The notes under the pieces are model-generated. The model was given only the letters and a program-made list of their open reading frames with translations. It did no database searches and was not told the DNA's origin. A DNA stretch of 55,511 nt from Patescibacteria group bacterium (lineage in GTDB: Bacteria; Patescibacteriota; Patescibacteriia; Patescibacteriales; UBA12075), in assembly GCA_018897195.1 (NCBI GenBank), contig JAHILH010000002.1, forward strand, positions 1 through 55,511, read 5' to 3'. A program made the position numbers and the translations under genes. This document shows, piece after piece, positions 18,240-26,300 of this stretch. Position 1 is the stretch's first letter, and each line of letters starts with the position of its first letter.

Positions 18240-19853
18240 ATGTTAAATCAAATTATAGCAACTTTAGAGAATCTAAATATTTTTAGTTATTGGTTAATCT
18301 TTTTTGCCATATTCTTTTTGTTTATTTATTTAGCGGAAATAGTGGTTATAAAATTCGGTCAGCCGATTGTTCGCTTTGCACTTTCGCTTTTAAAATCTAT
18401 TAAAGAGGGAATAAGCAATAACGATGATGTTAAAAGTTTTTTCACAAAGCATCCGAAAATTTCGGCTTTCCTTGATCGTCGCCTTGATAAGACTCATTTT
18501 TTCGGTTTTCCGCTGACGATGTTTGCACTTGCTTTTTTCTATGTCCTTTTTCTTTTTAGTGGCGTGGTCGATGGAATCATACGTGCTAGCACAATAGTGT
18601 TTGTCGACACCAGGGTGGATAATTTATTGATGATTTTTCGAGACGAAACGCTGACCACTTTTTTTACCTGGGTGACTGTTTTGGGAAGGGGTCGAGTAGT
18701 CTTATTCTTTATAATTGTTACAACCGTGCTGCTGTGGCTCTGGAGGAAGCGTTATTATATTATTCCTTTTTACGTGGTCCTGGTTGGAAGTGAAGTTTTT
18801 ACTTATTTGGGTAAGATTATTTTTCAACGAGCCCGACCGGCGTCAGCGATTTATTTTGAACCTACTTATTCATTTCCCAGTGGTCATGCTACCACGGCTG
18901 TGGCTTTTTATGGTTTTGTAACATATTTGCTAATGAGCTTAATAAAAAGCAGACGACGCAAGATACATATATTTTTTGTCGGTTTTGTTTTGATTTTTTT
19001 GATTGACTTTAGTCGTTTGTATTTGGGTGTGCATTATCTGAGTGATGTTTGGGGTGGGGATTTGGTTGGCTTGCTGTGGTTGATTATTGGGATTAGTATG
19101 GCAGAATGGGCATTAATTAAAATTGGCAAAGGACCAAAAATATTACCTTTTGCAAAAAAGAAAAAAACATCAGCATCTTTAATAATAGCTTCGTTGGTGG
19201 TTTATATTGTTTCAGTTATTTATTATCAACCAGAGCTAATGACTGTTCATCCGCCACTTGCGGAGAAAGTAGTAAATAATATTGAAGAGATATTTAGTGA
19301 TAATCATTTGCGTTATACCGAAACTTTATCTGGCGCCAAGCAAGAGCCACTTAGTTTTATTATCTTGGCCAAAGATGACGATGCTTTTATTACCATTTTT
19401 GAGAAAGCGGGCTGGAGTCTAGCTGATAGCATTAATCTGCATTCAACAATAGAGATTGCCAAAACGGCTATTGCCAAGAAGCCTTATCACACTGCGCCCA
19501 TGACGCCATCTTTTTGGAACCTAGAAGTCCATAATTTTGGTTTTGAAAAGGCAACTAGCGCTAATAGCGTTCGCCAGCGACATCATGCCCGTTTTTGGAG
19601 GACCAATTATATAACAAAAGATGGTCAGCAAATTTATATTGGCACAGCGAGTTTGGATAGCGGTATTAAGTGGGGCATAACTCATAAAATTAGCCCTGAC
19701 ATCGACACCGAGCGTGACTATCTTTTGGCAGATATAATCAGAGAGAATCCGGAAATGAGCTATAAAAAAAAACCCTTTGTTGATCCAGTGCTAGGACAAA
19801 ATTTTGTCGGTGATCAATTTTTCTCCGATGGGCAAGCCTATTTCTTGCAGTAA
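18240..19853 (+). CDS. PAP2-family membrane phosphatase fused to LssY-like C-terminal domain
   Basis: The N-terminal ~310 residues form a polytopic membrane domain with the PAP2 (phosphatidic acid phosphatase type 2) signature in order: K-x6-RP (KIIFQRARP), PSGH at 213-216 and SR-x5-H-x3-D (SRLYLGVHYLSD). Family members remove phosphate from lipid phosphates or undecaprenyl pyrophosphate on the outer membrane face. After a further TM (~325-345) the C-terminal ~190 residues look like the LssY C-terminal domain (WNLEVHNFGFEKAT, RQRHHARFWRT, YIGTASLD). In other bacteria this fusion also carries a DedA domain, which is absent here. The substrate cannot be read from sequence; recycling of the wall-lipid carrier is one possibility. 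A terminator follows. Confidence 0.85.
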   Translation: MLNQIIATLENLNIFSYWLIFFAIFFLFIYLAEIVVIKFGQPIVRFALSLLKSIKEGISNNDDVKSFFTKHPKISAFLDRRLDKTHFFGFPLTMFALAFFYVLFLFSGVVDGIIRASTIVFVDTRVDNLLMIFRDETLTTFFTWVTVLGRGRVVLFFIIVTTVLLWLWRKRYYIIPFYVVLVGSEVFTYLGKIIFQRARPASAIYFEPTYSFPSGHATTAVAFYGFVTYLLMSLIKSRRRKIHIFFVGFVLIFLIDFSRLYLGVHYLSDVWGGDLVGLLWLIIGISMAEWALIKIGKGPKILPFAKKKKTSASLIIASLVVYIVSVIYYQPELMTVHPPLAEKVVNNIEEIFSDNHLRYTETLSGAKQEPLSFIILAKDDDAFITIFEKAGWSLADSINLHSTIEIAKTAIAKKPYHTAPMTPSFWNLEVHNFGFEKATSANSVRQRHHARFWRTNYITKDGQQIYIGTASLDSGIKWGITHKISPDIDTERDYLLADIIRENPEMSYKKKPFVDPVLGQNFVGDQFFSDGQAYFLQ

Positions 19854-19874
19854 AATTACTCAAATAGCAAACTA

Positions 19875-19906
19875 AAAACGGGCCGCGAAGAGTGGTCCGT
19901 TTTTTT
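19875..19906 (+). terminator. Intrinsic terminator of the PAP2 gene
   Basis: The 9-bp stem AAACGGGCC/GGTCCGTTT (one G-U) is followed by a T-run at 19900-19906. Confidence 0.85.
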
Positions 19907-19948
19907 GAGCCTGATCGCCAAATAGTGATATTCAGCAAGAGGTCTCGG

Positions 19949-20009
19949 TCATAAGATCTGTTCGTGAGAATGCTATTTTTCAATATTATTCTCGCGACAG
20001 ACCTTATGA
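19949..20009. repeat. Long imperfect inverted repeat between convergent genes
   Basis: Arms 19949-19971 and 19988-20009 (TCATAAGATCTGTTCG... against its near-complement) pair over ~20 of 22 positions around a 16-nt AT-rich loop. It lies in the 3' region of the minus-strand cohesin-like gene (stop at 20017) and could be a 3'-end hairpin or a small mobile-element remnant. There is no strong T-run. Confidence 0.6.
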
Positions 20010-20016
20010 GAAGTCT

Positions 20017-20598
20017 TTATTTTAAATTGTTAAGCGTTTTTAAAACATCAGTGCCAAAGCCGTCGTTAGCCAATACCATTGAGCTTGAGGCAAAGCTAAT
20101 ACTAGATGTGGCTGTGTTGAGTTTTTCAAAAGTGATTTCAGCAATAGTTGCCTCGGTGTTAACGCCCGGATAAGGCTTGCCGCACATGATATTGATTTGT
20201 CCGATTTGATTATCAATTGTGTTGGCAATTAATAAGGCACAGAAAGAATTTTTTAAATCTATGTCAGTTGCTTTGACAGTGCTGGTGGAAAAATTAATCA
20301 AAGCGCCTACGGCATTGACAGCTTGTCCGTTGGGATTGGTGCTGACACGAATTGTGAAACTTGTTGATGTCGCGCTAGGATTGATAATGTTCATGTCCAG
20401 AGAAGCGGTTTTTTCAGTTGCACGTACCGGAATTCTTTCAGTTAGATCGGCACTATGACCAAAAGCAGGAAAGGATAAAGTAATGGAAACTATAATCAGG
20501 CCGACGATAAAAGTTTTTGCAAAAGAACTTATGTCGTCATAATAAAAAGGCAACCGTCCTTGAGAAAATATTTGATTTTGTTGGTTAAAAGATTTCAT
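20017..20598 (-). CDS. Secreted cohesin-like domain protein
   Basis: From the ATG at 20598 (193 aa) the protein has an N-terminal hydrophobic segment (AKTFIVGLIIVSITLSFPAF) and one cohesin-like beta-sandwich of ~135 residues. The features are alternating beta strands, GQAVNAVGALINF near the start and MVLANDGFGTDVL near the end. The NDGxGT motif also closes the cohesin-like domains at 43298 and 44307. Cohesins bind dockerins; a dockerin protein is encoded at 41873. Two cysteines (FCALL, IMCGK) may pair. The frame extends upstream to a TTG at 20679, just past the stop of the preceding gene, but the ATG at 20598 gives a more usual start. It probably forms an operon with the gene at 20682. Confidence 0.65.
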   Translation of the reverse strand: MKSFNQQNQIFSQGRLPFYYDDISSFAKTFIVGLIIVSITLSFPAFGHSADLTERIPVRATEKTASLDMNIINPSATSTSFTIRVSTNPNGQAVNAVGALINFSTSTVKATDIDLKNSFCALLIANTIDNQIGQINIMCGKPYPGVNTEATIAEITFEKLNTATSSISFASSSMVLANDGFGTDVLKTLNNLK

Positions 20599-20681
20599 AT
20601 GATTATTTTTTTTAAAATAGAATGCAATTTCAGAGACAACCTTCGCATACTTTTTTTTTCGTGTCAATCTTTTTGGCAAAT

Positions 20682-21086
20682 TTAAAACTGCAAAGCATTA
20701 TCAAGATTTGCAGTCTTCATAATTTTAGAAAGTGGCACTACTTTTTGGCCGTTAACAAAAACCTCCATGTTGGTAGCAATATCTAAACGCTCATTGCTAG
20801 TCTGGGCTGTTTTGAACCAACCAGGCACCGTAGCCGTCATTTTGACATTATTGGCTACACTTTGAATAATATTATTTCTAATCGGAATAGAGATATTTCC
20901 ACTAATATCAGCGCTTACTTGAGCATGAACGTAAAAAACAGAAGCGGTGATGAAGATTAGAGAAATTAGGCCGATTATGACGAATTTAAAGCGATTATTG
21001 GCGCTTTTTTGAGGTATATTAATACTTCTTAAATCAATGATGAAATCAGTCGCATTAAAATCAATTGTAAATTTATTATTTTTCAT
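20682..21086 (-). CDS. Hypothetical single-pass membrane protein (134 aa)
   Basis: No family is recognised. The first ~33 residues are cytoplasmic, one TM helix follows (FVIIGLISLIFITASVFYVHA) and the remaining ~80 residues would be outside. The outer part contains FVNGQKVVPLSK. It precedes the cohesin-like gene on the same strand and is probably co-transcribed with it, so the two may act together on the surface. It is divergent from tyrS across a ~200-bp AT-rich gap. Confidence 0.65.
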   Translation of the reverse strand: MKNNKFTIDFNATDFIIDLRSINIPQKSANNRFKFVIIGLISLIFITASVFYVHAQVSADISGNISIPIRNNIIQSVANNVKMTATVPGWFKTAQTSNERLDIATNMEVFVNGQKVVPLSKIMKTANLDNALQF

Positions 21087-21234
21087 AACAGTGGCATTAA
21101 TAATAAATTTTATTTTGATTTCGGTATTTATTTTAGTGTTTGCAAGGTGCTTACTATCTCTTTGTTATTAATATAGCATTAGTTAATTAAGCTTAAGTTA
21201 CAAAAATATTATAAATAAATTAAGAATATTTGAG

Positions 21235-21263
21235 TTGCAAAATTTCAATTTATAGGCTAGAAT
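21235..21263 (+). promoter_or_regulatory. tyrS promoter
   Basis: TTGCAA (21235-21240) is followed after 17 nt by TAGAAT (21258-21263), 30 nt ahead of the tyrS ATG. Confidence 0.6.
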
Positions 21264-21293
21264 AGTATTAAATTAATAAAATATATTAAATTT

Positions 21294-22532
21294 ATGTCAA
21301 AAGTTACTACAGATAAAGAGAAAATTGCGGAGTTATTAGATCGCGGTGTCGAGAAAATTTACCCGAATCGGGAGATGTTGGAAGCGAAATTGTTAAGAGG
21401 TGAGAAAATCAGACTTTATGGTGGTTTTGACCCCTCAGCACCTTCGTTGCACATTGGTAATGCCATTTTAATTAATAAATTGGCGCAATTTCAGAAAATG
21501 GGACACGAAGTGATTTTTTTGATTGGTGATTTTACGGGTATGATTGGTGATCCGACGGATAAGACAGCGACACGCAAGAAGTTAACACGTGAAGAAGTTT
21601 TGGATAATTGCCATAGTTACCAAAAACAAGCGGCGGCTTTTTTGGATTTTGAGGGCGAGAATGCAGCACAGGTGAAATATAATAGTGAGTGGTTGGATAA
21701 ACTAACTTTCCGAGATTTAATTGAAGTGTCTTCACATTTTACGGTGCAGCAAATGATTCAACGTGATATGTTTCAAAAACGAATTGAGGAGGAAAAGCCG
21801 ATTCATTTGCACGAATTTTTATACCCACTCGCGCAAGGCTATGACTCTGTGGTTATGGATGTTGATTTGGAAATCGGCGGTAATGATCAAATGTTTAACA
21901 TGATGGCTGGTCGCGACTTGATGAAGTCGATGGGTAAGAAAGAGAAATTTGTAATTACATTGAAATTATTAGCGGATGATAAGGGCAAAAAGATGGGTAA
22001 GAGTGAAGGCAATGCCGTCTTCTTAGACACTGATGCGAACAATGTTTACGGCGTTATTATGAGTTGGCCAGACGGCATCGTGCCAGTAGCCTTTGAATTG
22101 TGTACTAATATTGATATTAAAGAGGTTGATGAAATTGCCAATGATATGAGGGGCACTGAAGTTAATCCGCGCGATTACAAAATGAAATTAGCCCACGAAT
22201 TAACCAGAATCATTCACGGTGCCGAGGCCGCTGACCAAGCGCAGGAGCATTTTATCAAGACGGTGCAAAAGAAAGAAATTCCCGACGAGATTAAGCATTA
22301 TGTATTAAAAGTTGACACTATGAACATTAAATCTAAATTTAATGTTGTTAATTTATTGCACGAAACGAGTTTAGTTGCAAGTAAGAGTGATGCGCGAAGA
22401 ATGATTGAGCAGGGAGCAGTGAAGGTTGACGGGGAAGTGATTAATGATGTTGATAAAGAAGTTGAAATCGGCGATGAGGGCGTGCTTTTGCAAAAGGGCA
22501 AACGTGGATTTGTGCGTGTTATTAAAAAATAA
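21294..22532 (+). CDS. tyrS: Tyrosyl-tRNA synthetase
   Basis: This class I synthetase charges tRNA-Tyr. It carries the HIGH-type motif in PSAPSLHIGN (~48-57), the KMSKS-type motif in KKMGKSEGN (~230-238), and a C-terminal S4-like RNA-binding domain (SKSDARRMIEQGAVKVDG). The 412 residues are normal for the family, and the active-site sequence resembles the TyrZ-type more than the E. coli-type enzyme. The ATG has no Shine-Dalgarno sequence. argS follows after 50 nt and may be co-transcribed. Confidence 0.96.
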   Translation: MSKVTTDKEKIAELLDRGVEKIYPNREMLEAKLLRGEKIRLYGGFDPSAPSLHIGNAILINKLAQFQKMGHEVIFLIGDFTGMIGDPTDKTATRKKLTREEVLDNCHSYQKQAAAFLDFEGENAAQVKYNSEWLDKLTFRDLIEVSSHFTVQQMIQRDMFQKRIEEEKPIHLHEFLYPLAQGYDSVVMDVDLEIGGNDQMFNMMAGRDLMKSMGKKEKFVITLKLLADDKGKKMGKSEGNAVFLDTDANNVYGVIMSWPDGIVPVAFELCTNIDIKEVDEIANDMRGTEVNPRDYKMKLAHELTRIIHGAEAADQAQEHFIKTVQKKEIPDEIKHYVLKVDTMNIKSKFNVVNLLHETSLVASKSDARRMIEQGAVKVDGEVINDVDKEVEIGDEGVLLQKGKRGFVRVIKK

Positions 22533-22582
22533 AATTTCAGTTATTGTTAATTCGTAATTGAAGATTGAAAATTGATTAAAGT

Positions 22583-24304
22583 ATGTATTTCCTAGAAAAA
22601 ATAAAAAAAGAAATAGCCGATAAAATCAATATCACCCTGGGCGATGATTTGGTACAGGTGTCTGATTTTTCCTATCCAATGCAAGCGAGCTACGGTGATG
22701 TAAGCTTGCCTTGTTTTGAGTTGGCAAAGAAATTGAAAAAAAGTCCAGCGACTTTGGCGAGTGAGTTAATAGGGCAGATTGAGCGCGGCAAGGTGATTTC
22801 TGGTATTAGCGCAGTTGGTCCCTATTTAAATTTTGCTTTCACGAAGAGCGAATTATCAAAGGGGATTTTGAAAGAGATTGAGAAGCAAAAAGAAAGTTTT
22901 GGACAGAATAAGGAAGGCAAGAACAAGCGTGTGATGATCGAGTATTCCAATATGAACACGCACAAAGAAGTGCACATTGGTCACTTGCGTAACATTTTTT
23001 TTGGCGACAGCGTTAATAAAATTTTGGCAGCCAATGGATACAAGGTAATTCCAGTTTCATATATTAATGACTTCGGCATTCATGTGGCCAAGACTTTGTG
23101 GTGGACATTCAATCCGGCGAACAAGCGAGCGAGCGAGGCGCGTGTTGAGCATTTGATTGAAGATAAGGGTGATTTTTTGGGCACGATGTATGTTGAATCC
23201 TGCCAACAAGCCAAGGATGATAAGACCGCCGACACCTTGATCAAGATGACGATGCGCAAGATTGAAACACGCGAAGGCGAGGAGTATGCGCTTTGGCAAA
23301 AAACACGCGAGTGGAGCATTGAAGGCTTTGAAAATTTGTATAATGATTTAGGAATTAAATTCGACCATATTTTTTACGAATCAGAATATATTGATCAAGG
23401 ACGCACGATGGTGAATGAATTGATTAAGAAGGGGATTTTAAAAGAAAGCCAAGGGGCGGTGATTGCCGACCTGGAAGCGGAAAACAATAGCGTGCTCGTA
23501 GTCTTGCGCTCCGACGGTACCGCGACTTATCCGGTGGCTGATTTAGCTTTGGCCTATGCCAAATTTGAGGAGTATAAGCTTGATAAATCTATTTACGTCA
23601 TCGACAATCGTCAAAGTCTTTACATGAAACAATTGTTTAGCATTTTGAAGAAGATGGGCTACAAGCAAGACATGGCGCATTTGAGCTACGATTCTGTTAA
23701 ATTGCCGAGTGGTCCAATGTCTTCGCGCAGCGGCAATATTATTACCTACAAAGAATTAAAACAATTACTAACTGATAGAACCGAACGTGAAATTCGCGAA
23801 CGTCATCCGGCCTGGGAGGAAGAAATGATAAATAAGACCGTGCGCGTGATTGTCAACGGCGCCATGAAATTCGAAATGTTAAAAATCGGTTCTGACCAAG
23901 TGATTACTTTCGACATCGACAAAGCCGTCGAATTCAGCGGCTTCACCGGCGTCTATCTGCAATACACCTACGCCCGCATCCAAAGCATCTTGCGCAAGGC
24001 GGGGGATTGGACAGCCGAGAAGAACGACTACGAACTGGGCGAAGAAAAAGAAATCCAGCTATTATTGAAATTGGCCAAATACCCAGACATCGTCCGCAAT
24101 GCCGGCACCAAAAACGACCCAAGCGAATTAGCCAAATACTTATTTGAAACCGGTCAACTGTTCAACGACTACTACCACAGCGTCCAAATCCTCAAATCCG
24201 AACCAGAAAAACGCATCGCGCGTTTATCATTAATCTCAGCCACGGCGGAGGTTTTGAAGATTGGTTTAGGGCTGTTGGGGATGGAAGTGGTAGAGGAGAT
24301 GTAA
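22583..24304 (+). CDS. argS: Arginyl-tRNA synthetase
   Basis: ArgRS charges tRNA-Arg. The 573 residues have the N-terminal Arg-tRNA-synt-N domain (~1-90), HIGH at 131-134 in KEVHIGHLRN, a degenerate KMSKS loop in PSGPMSSRSGN (typical of many ArgRS), and the DALR anticodon-binding domain at the C-terminus (YLQYTYARIQSILRKAG). Codon use changes sharply within the gene: from about 23880 to 24220 it prefers C-ending codons, unlike the T/A-ending codons before it, while the protein stays continuous. Confidence 0.96.
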   Translation: MYFLEKIKKEIADKINITLGDDLVQVSDFSYPMQASYGDVSLPCFELAKKLKKSPATLASELIGQIERGKVISGISAVGPYLNFAFTKSELSKGILKEIEKQKESFGQNKEGKNKRVMIEYSNMNTHKEVHIGHLRNIFFGDSVNKILAANGYKVIPVSYINDFGIHVAKTLWWTFNPANKRASEARVEHLIEDKGDFLGTMYVESCQQAKDDKTADTLIKMTMRKIETREGEEYALWQKTREWSIEGFENLYNDLGIKFDHIFYESEYIDQGRTMVNELIKKGILKESQGAVIADLEAENNSVLVVLRSDGTATYPVADLALAYAKFEEYKLDKSIYVIDNRQSLYMKQLFSILKKMGYKQDMAHLSYDSVKLPSGPMSSRSGNIITYKELKQLLTDRTEREIRERHPAWEEEMINKTVRVIVNGAMKFEMLKIGSDQVITFDIDKAVEFSGFTGVYLQYTYARIQSILRKAGDWTAEKNDYELGEEKEIQLLLKLAKYPDIVRNAGTKNDPSELAKYLFETGQLFNDYYHSVQILKSEPEKRIARLSLISATAEVLKIGLGLLGMEVVEEM

Positions 24305-24311
24305 ATTTTGT

Positions 24312-24340
24312 TTGACTTCTTTAGATATTTTTTATATAAA
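24312..24340 (+). promoter_or_regulatory. Promoter of the 24412 gene
   Basis: TTGACT (24312-24317) is followed after 17 nt by TATAAA (24335-24340). A second TATAAT overlaps just downstream at 24341-24346. Confidence 0.6.
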
Positions 24341-24352
24341 TATAATAGATTT

Positions 24353-24369
24353 ATTAACCAGAGGTTAAT
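24353..24369. promoter_or_regulatory. Operator-like palindrome ATTAACC-AGA-GGTTAAT
   Basis: A perfect 7-bp inverted repeat with a 3-nt centre lies 12 nt downstream of the -10, where the transcript would start. That position suits a repressor site or a very short 5' hairpin. No regulator is known. Confidence 0.4.
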
Positions 24370-24411
24370 TTTCGTAGTTCGTTCATTCCAATTACACAAG
24401 GAGGAAACGCT

Positions 24412-24903
24412 ATGACGACAGATGTGGAAGAACCAGGTAGTCCGAAGATTGGGTATTTCTTGGGTACGGTTGAGATTGGCACCCATCAAGATGGACATGC
24501 ATTGTTGATGGATGTCAGAAGTCATGGTCGCGTGGTTGACCAGCAGACAGCGCAAAGGGTGATCGATATTGAAATTAGCCCTGAGAAAAAAAAGATTCAT
24601 CTCTATGCGATTACCGGCAAAGAACTTGGCGTGCCTGATGATGTAGACTATCTTTTGAACGGTGTATATTACTTGGCTCATCTACATGGCTTTAAGTCGT
24701 TTCCAGATGAGGTGGCACCTCTTATCTCTATGCAAGGTAACGGCCTGAGACCAGCATTAGTAGCCTCATCCTCTATGTCGTCGCACAAGTTTCGCGTTCA
24801 TGGTGAAAAATTGAGTGGCATAGTGGTAGGCGACAAAACCTTGTTCACTTCGGAAGATATCGCAATATTTGCGTATCCTAGCCCTAGCCCTGGTCATTCC
24901 TAA
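24412..24903 (+). CDS. Hypothetical protein (163 aa) with strong Shine-Dalgarno
   Basis: No family is recognised. It is a soluble-looking protein without signal or TM, with mixed alpha/beta character and a Ser-rich stretch (VASSSMSSHKFRVHG). The last residues (YPSPSPGHS) look disordered. An AAGGAGG at 24398-24404 sits 7 nt before the ATG. With its consensus-like promoter, palindrome and strong terminator it is a complete single-gene unit. The strong Shine-Dalgarno sequence sets it apart from the ribosomal and synthetase genes around it. Confidence 0.75.
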   Translation: MTTDVEEPGSPKIGYFLGTVEIGTHQDGHALLMDVRSHGRVVDQQTAQRVIDIEISPEKKKIHLYAITGKELGVPDDVDYLLNGVYYLAHLHGFKSFPDEVAPLISMQGNGLRPALVASSSMSSHKFRVHGEKLSGIVVGDKTLFTSEDIAIFAYPSPSPGHS

Positions 24904-24925
24904 TTAGGTTGTCACAAAAAATCTC

Positions 24926-24954
24926 AAGCCTCGGCAAACGCCCGGGGCTTTTTT
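24926..24954 (+). terminator. Intrinsic terminator of the 24412 gene
   Basis: The GC-rich stem AAGCCTCGG/CCGGGGCTT (one G-U) is followed by a T-run. Confidence 0.85.
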
Positions 24955-24969
24955 CTTAGGACTTTATGC

Positions 24970-24997
24970 TTTACAAAAAAATATTTTGTGGTATAAT
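24970..24997 (+). promoter_or_regulatory. Promoter of the 25024 gene
   Basis: TTTACA (24970-24975) is followed after 16 nt by TATAAT (24992-24997), preceded by TGG, giving an extended -10. The ATG is 27 nt further on. Confidence 0.55.
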
Positions 24998-25023
24998 TTA
25001 CTTATAAATATTTACTCAAATTT

Positions 25024-25260
25024 ATGTCATTAACTCCCGAACAATTTAATAAATTAGCAACAAAAAAGGATTTTGATGACCTTGAGCAAAGAATTGATGA
25101 AAAATTCCTTGATAAAAAAGAGTTTCATAGCGTTATGGATGCGGTTGTGAAGAAATTAGATAATATTGAGCACGCTTTTGTATCCAATCAAGCTGCGCAT
25201 GATCGATTTGAACAACGAATTTCTAGAATTGAAAAGAAGTTAGAAATAAACGCCTACTAG
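25024..25260 (+). CDS. Small coiled-coil protein (78 aa)
   Basis: A short, highly charged, wholly helical protein. Heptad-like spacing of Leu/Ile/Phe (LEQRIDEKF, FEQRISRIEKKLEI) suggests a coiled coil. It starts with the sequence SLTPEQFNKLATKKDF and lacks a signal or TM. The function is unknown. It has its own promoter and is followed at once by the rplJ promoter. Confidence 0.7.
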   Translation: MSLTPEQFNKLATKKDFDDLEQRIDEKFLDKKEFHSVMDAVVKKLDNIEHAFVSNQAAHDRFEQRISRIEKKLEINAY

Positions 25261-25262
25261 TC

Positions 25263-25293
25263 TTGACATTTTTCTCAAACATGTTAATATAAA
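25263..25293 (+). promoter_or_regulatory. rplJ: Promoter of the rplJ-rplL operon
   Basis: TTGACA (25263-25268) is followed by AT-rich -10 candidates: TAATAT (25285-25290, spacing 16) or TATAAA (25288-25293, spacing 19). Confidence 0.55.
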
Positions 25294-25308
25294 CAATATC
25301 AATCAAAT

Positions 25309-25408
25309 ATAACCATAGACAGCAGGCACAAAGATAAGTCCTGCCGAGGTAAAAAAAGCTAGTTTTAGTTTATTTTTTGTCAATCTGTGGTTATGCCACA
25401 GTTTTTTT
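25309..25408 (+). promoter_or_regulatory. Ribosomal L10 leader with attenuator
   Basis: The leader matches the L10-leader pattern: GACAGCAGG ... AAGTCCTGCCGAGGT with a GCAGG/CCTGC stem (25322-25326/25340-25344). A terminator hairpin CTGTGG/CCACAG (25385-25390/25396-25401) with seven T follows. The 5' segment ATAACCATAGA (25309-25319) is complementary over 11 nt to TCTGTGGTTAT (25384-25394), the ascending arm of the terminator, and so can act as antiterminator. By the known mechanism, L10 (with L7/L12) binding would favour termination and so give feedback control of rplJ-rplL. Confidence 0.85.
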
Positions 25409-25416
25409 ATATACGC

Positions 25417-25582
25417 GTCATTCCCGCGAAGGCGGGAATCCAGGCGCCACAATGAGTGGATTAATAATTATAGAGACTAATTTAGATTGAATTGTTGATA
25501 ATAATAAAACTTTGTTTGTTTATTTTCCTTATATTGGAATCAGTGTACGAGGTACCTGGATTCCCGCCTTCGCGGGAATGAC
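25417..25582. mobile_element. MITE-like element with 28-bp perfect terminal inverted repeats
   Basis: The 28-nt arm at 25417-25444 (GTCATTCCCGCGAAGGC...) recurs as an exact reverse complement at 25555-25582, flanking 110 bp of AT-rich DNA without an ORF. Each arm also contains its own palindrome, ATTCCC-N8-GGGAAT, the form of the dRS3-type repeat known from Neisseria. It lies between the attenuator and the rplJ start codon, so it would be part of the rplJ mRNA. No clear target-site duplication is seen. Confidence 0.75.
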
Positions 25583-25636
25583 GAATGAGCGGGCTGGTTA
25601 TTTTAAAAATATTTTAATAATTTAAATATAAAGAGT

Positions 25637-26164
25637 ATGCCAAAATCAAAATTGCAAAAAGGTGAGATCTTGAGAGATCTTGCTGCCAAGGTGAAAAAAG
25701 CAAAATCGGTTGTTTTTGCTGAATACAATGCCTTGACTGTAAAAGAGAATGAAGAGTTGCGTAACAACTTGAAAGCAGAAAATAGTGAATACTATGTTTC
25801 GAAGAAGACTTTGTTGGAAATTGCCTTCAAGGACATGGGCGTGGAGAATTTAAATATCCGCGACATGGCTGGTAAGATTGCTGCCATCTTCGGTTACGAA
25901 GACGAAGTAGCCCCAGCGAAGATTGTAGCTAAGTTTCAAAAGAGTCGTGAAGACAAAATGATCTTTGCCGGTGGTATCTTGGAAAACAAGTTTATCAGCG
26001 CGAAGGAAGTTGTGGCTTTATCAAAACTACCAAGCAAGCAAGAGTTATACGCTCGTTTGGTGGGCACAATGAATGCACCAGTATCTGGATTCGTCAATGT
26101 TTTGGCTGGTAATATCAGAGGTTTTGTTACTGTTTTGAAAGCGATTGAGGAGAAGAAGGCGTAA
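25637..26164 (+). CDS. rplJ: 50S ribosomal protein L10
   Basis: L10 anchors the L7/L12 stalk to 23S rRNA. The 175 residues show the family N-terminus (KAKSVVFAEYNALTVKENEELR) split by usual features, the ENKFISAKEVVALSKLPSK region and the C-terminal helix that holds L7/L12 dimers. It is preceded by the L10 leader attenuator and the inverted-repeat element and followed by rplL. Confidence 0.96.
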   Translation: MPKSKLQKGEILRDLAAKVKKAKSVVFAEYNALTVKENEELRNNLKAENSEYYVSKKTLLEIAFKDMGVENLNIRDMAGKIAAIFGYEDEVAPAKIVAKFQKSREDKMIFAGGILENKFISAKEVVALSKLPSKQELYARLVGTMNAPVSGFVNVLAGNIRGFVTVLKAIEEKKA

Positions 26165-26168
26165 AATG

Positions 26169-26205
26169 CCCCTCACCCCGACCCTCTCCCGCCGGGGCGA
26201 GGGAG
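26169..26205. repeat. GC-rich palindromic repeat, copy 1
   Basis: CCCCTCACCCCGACCC... ending GGGGCGAGGGAG lies five bases after the rplJ stop, in a very AT-rich setting. It is nearly identical to the copies at 35544-35581 and (reverse complement) 43188-43225. As RNA it would form a stem between the rplJ and rplL coding regions. Confidence 0.8.
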
Positions 26206-26300
26206 ATTAAAATGAAATTTATAATTTAAATAATAATTAATTTTTGTTGACAGTTGAATTGGATAATTTAGTTTAATTCGTTGCTCAACTATATAAAACT

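Noticed and set aside
20599-20679. TTG at 20679 as start of the cohesin-like gene
   Set aside because: It would place 27 mostly basic residues ahead of the ATG at 20598 and has no ribosome-binding signal; kept only as an alternative.
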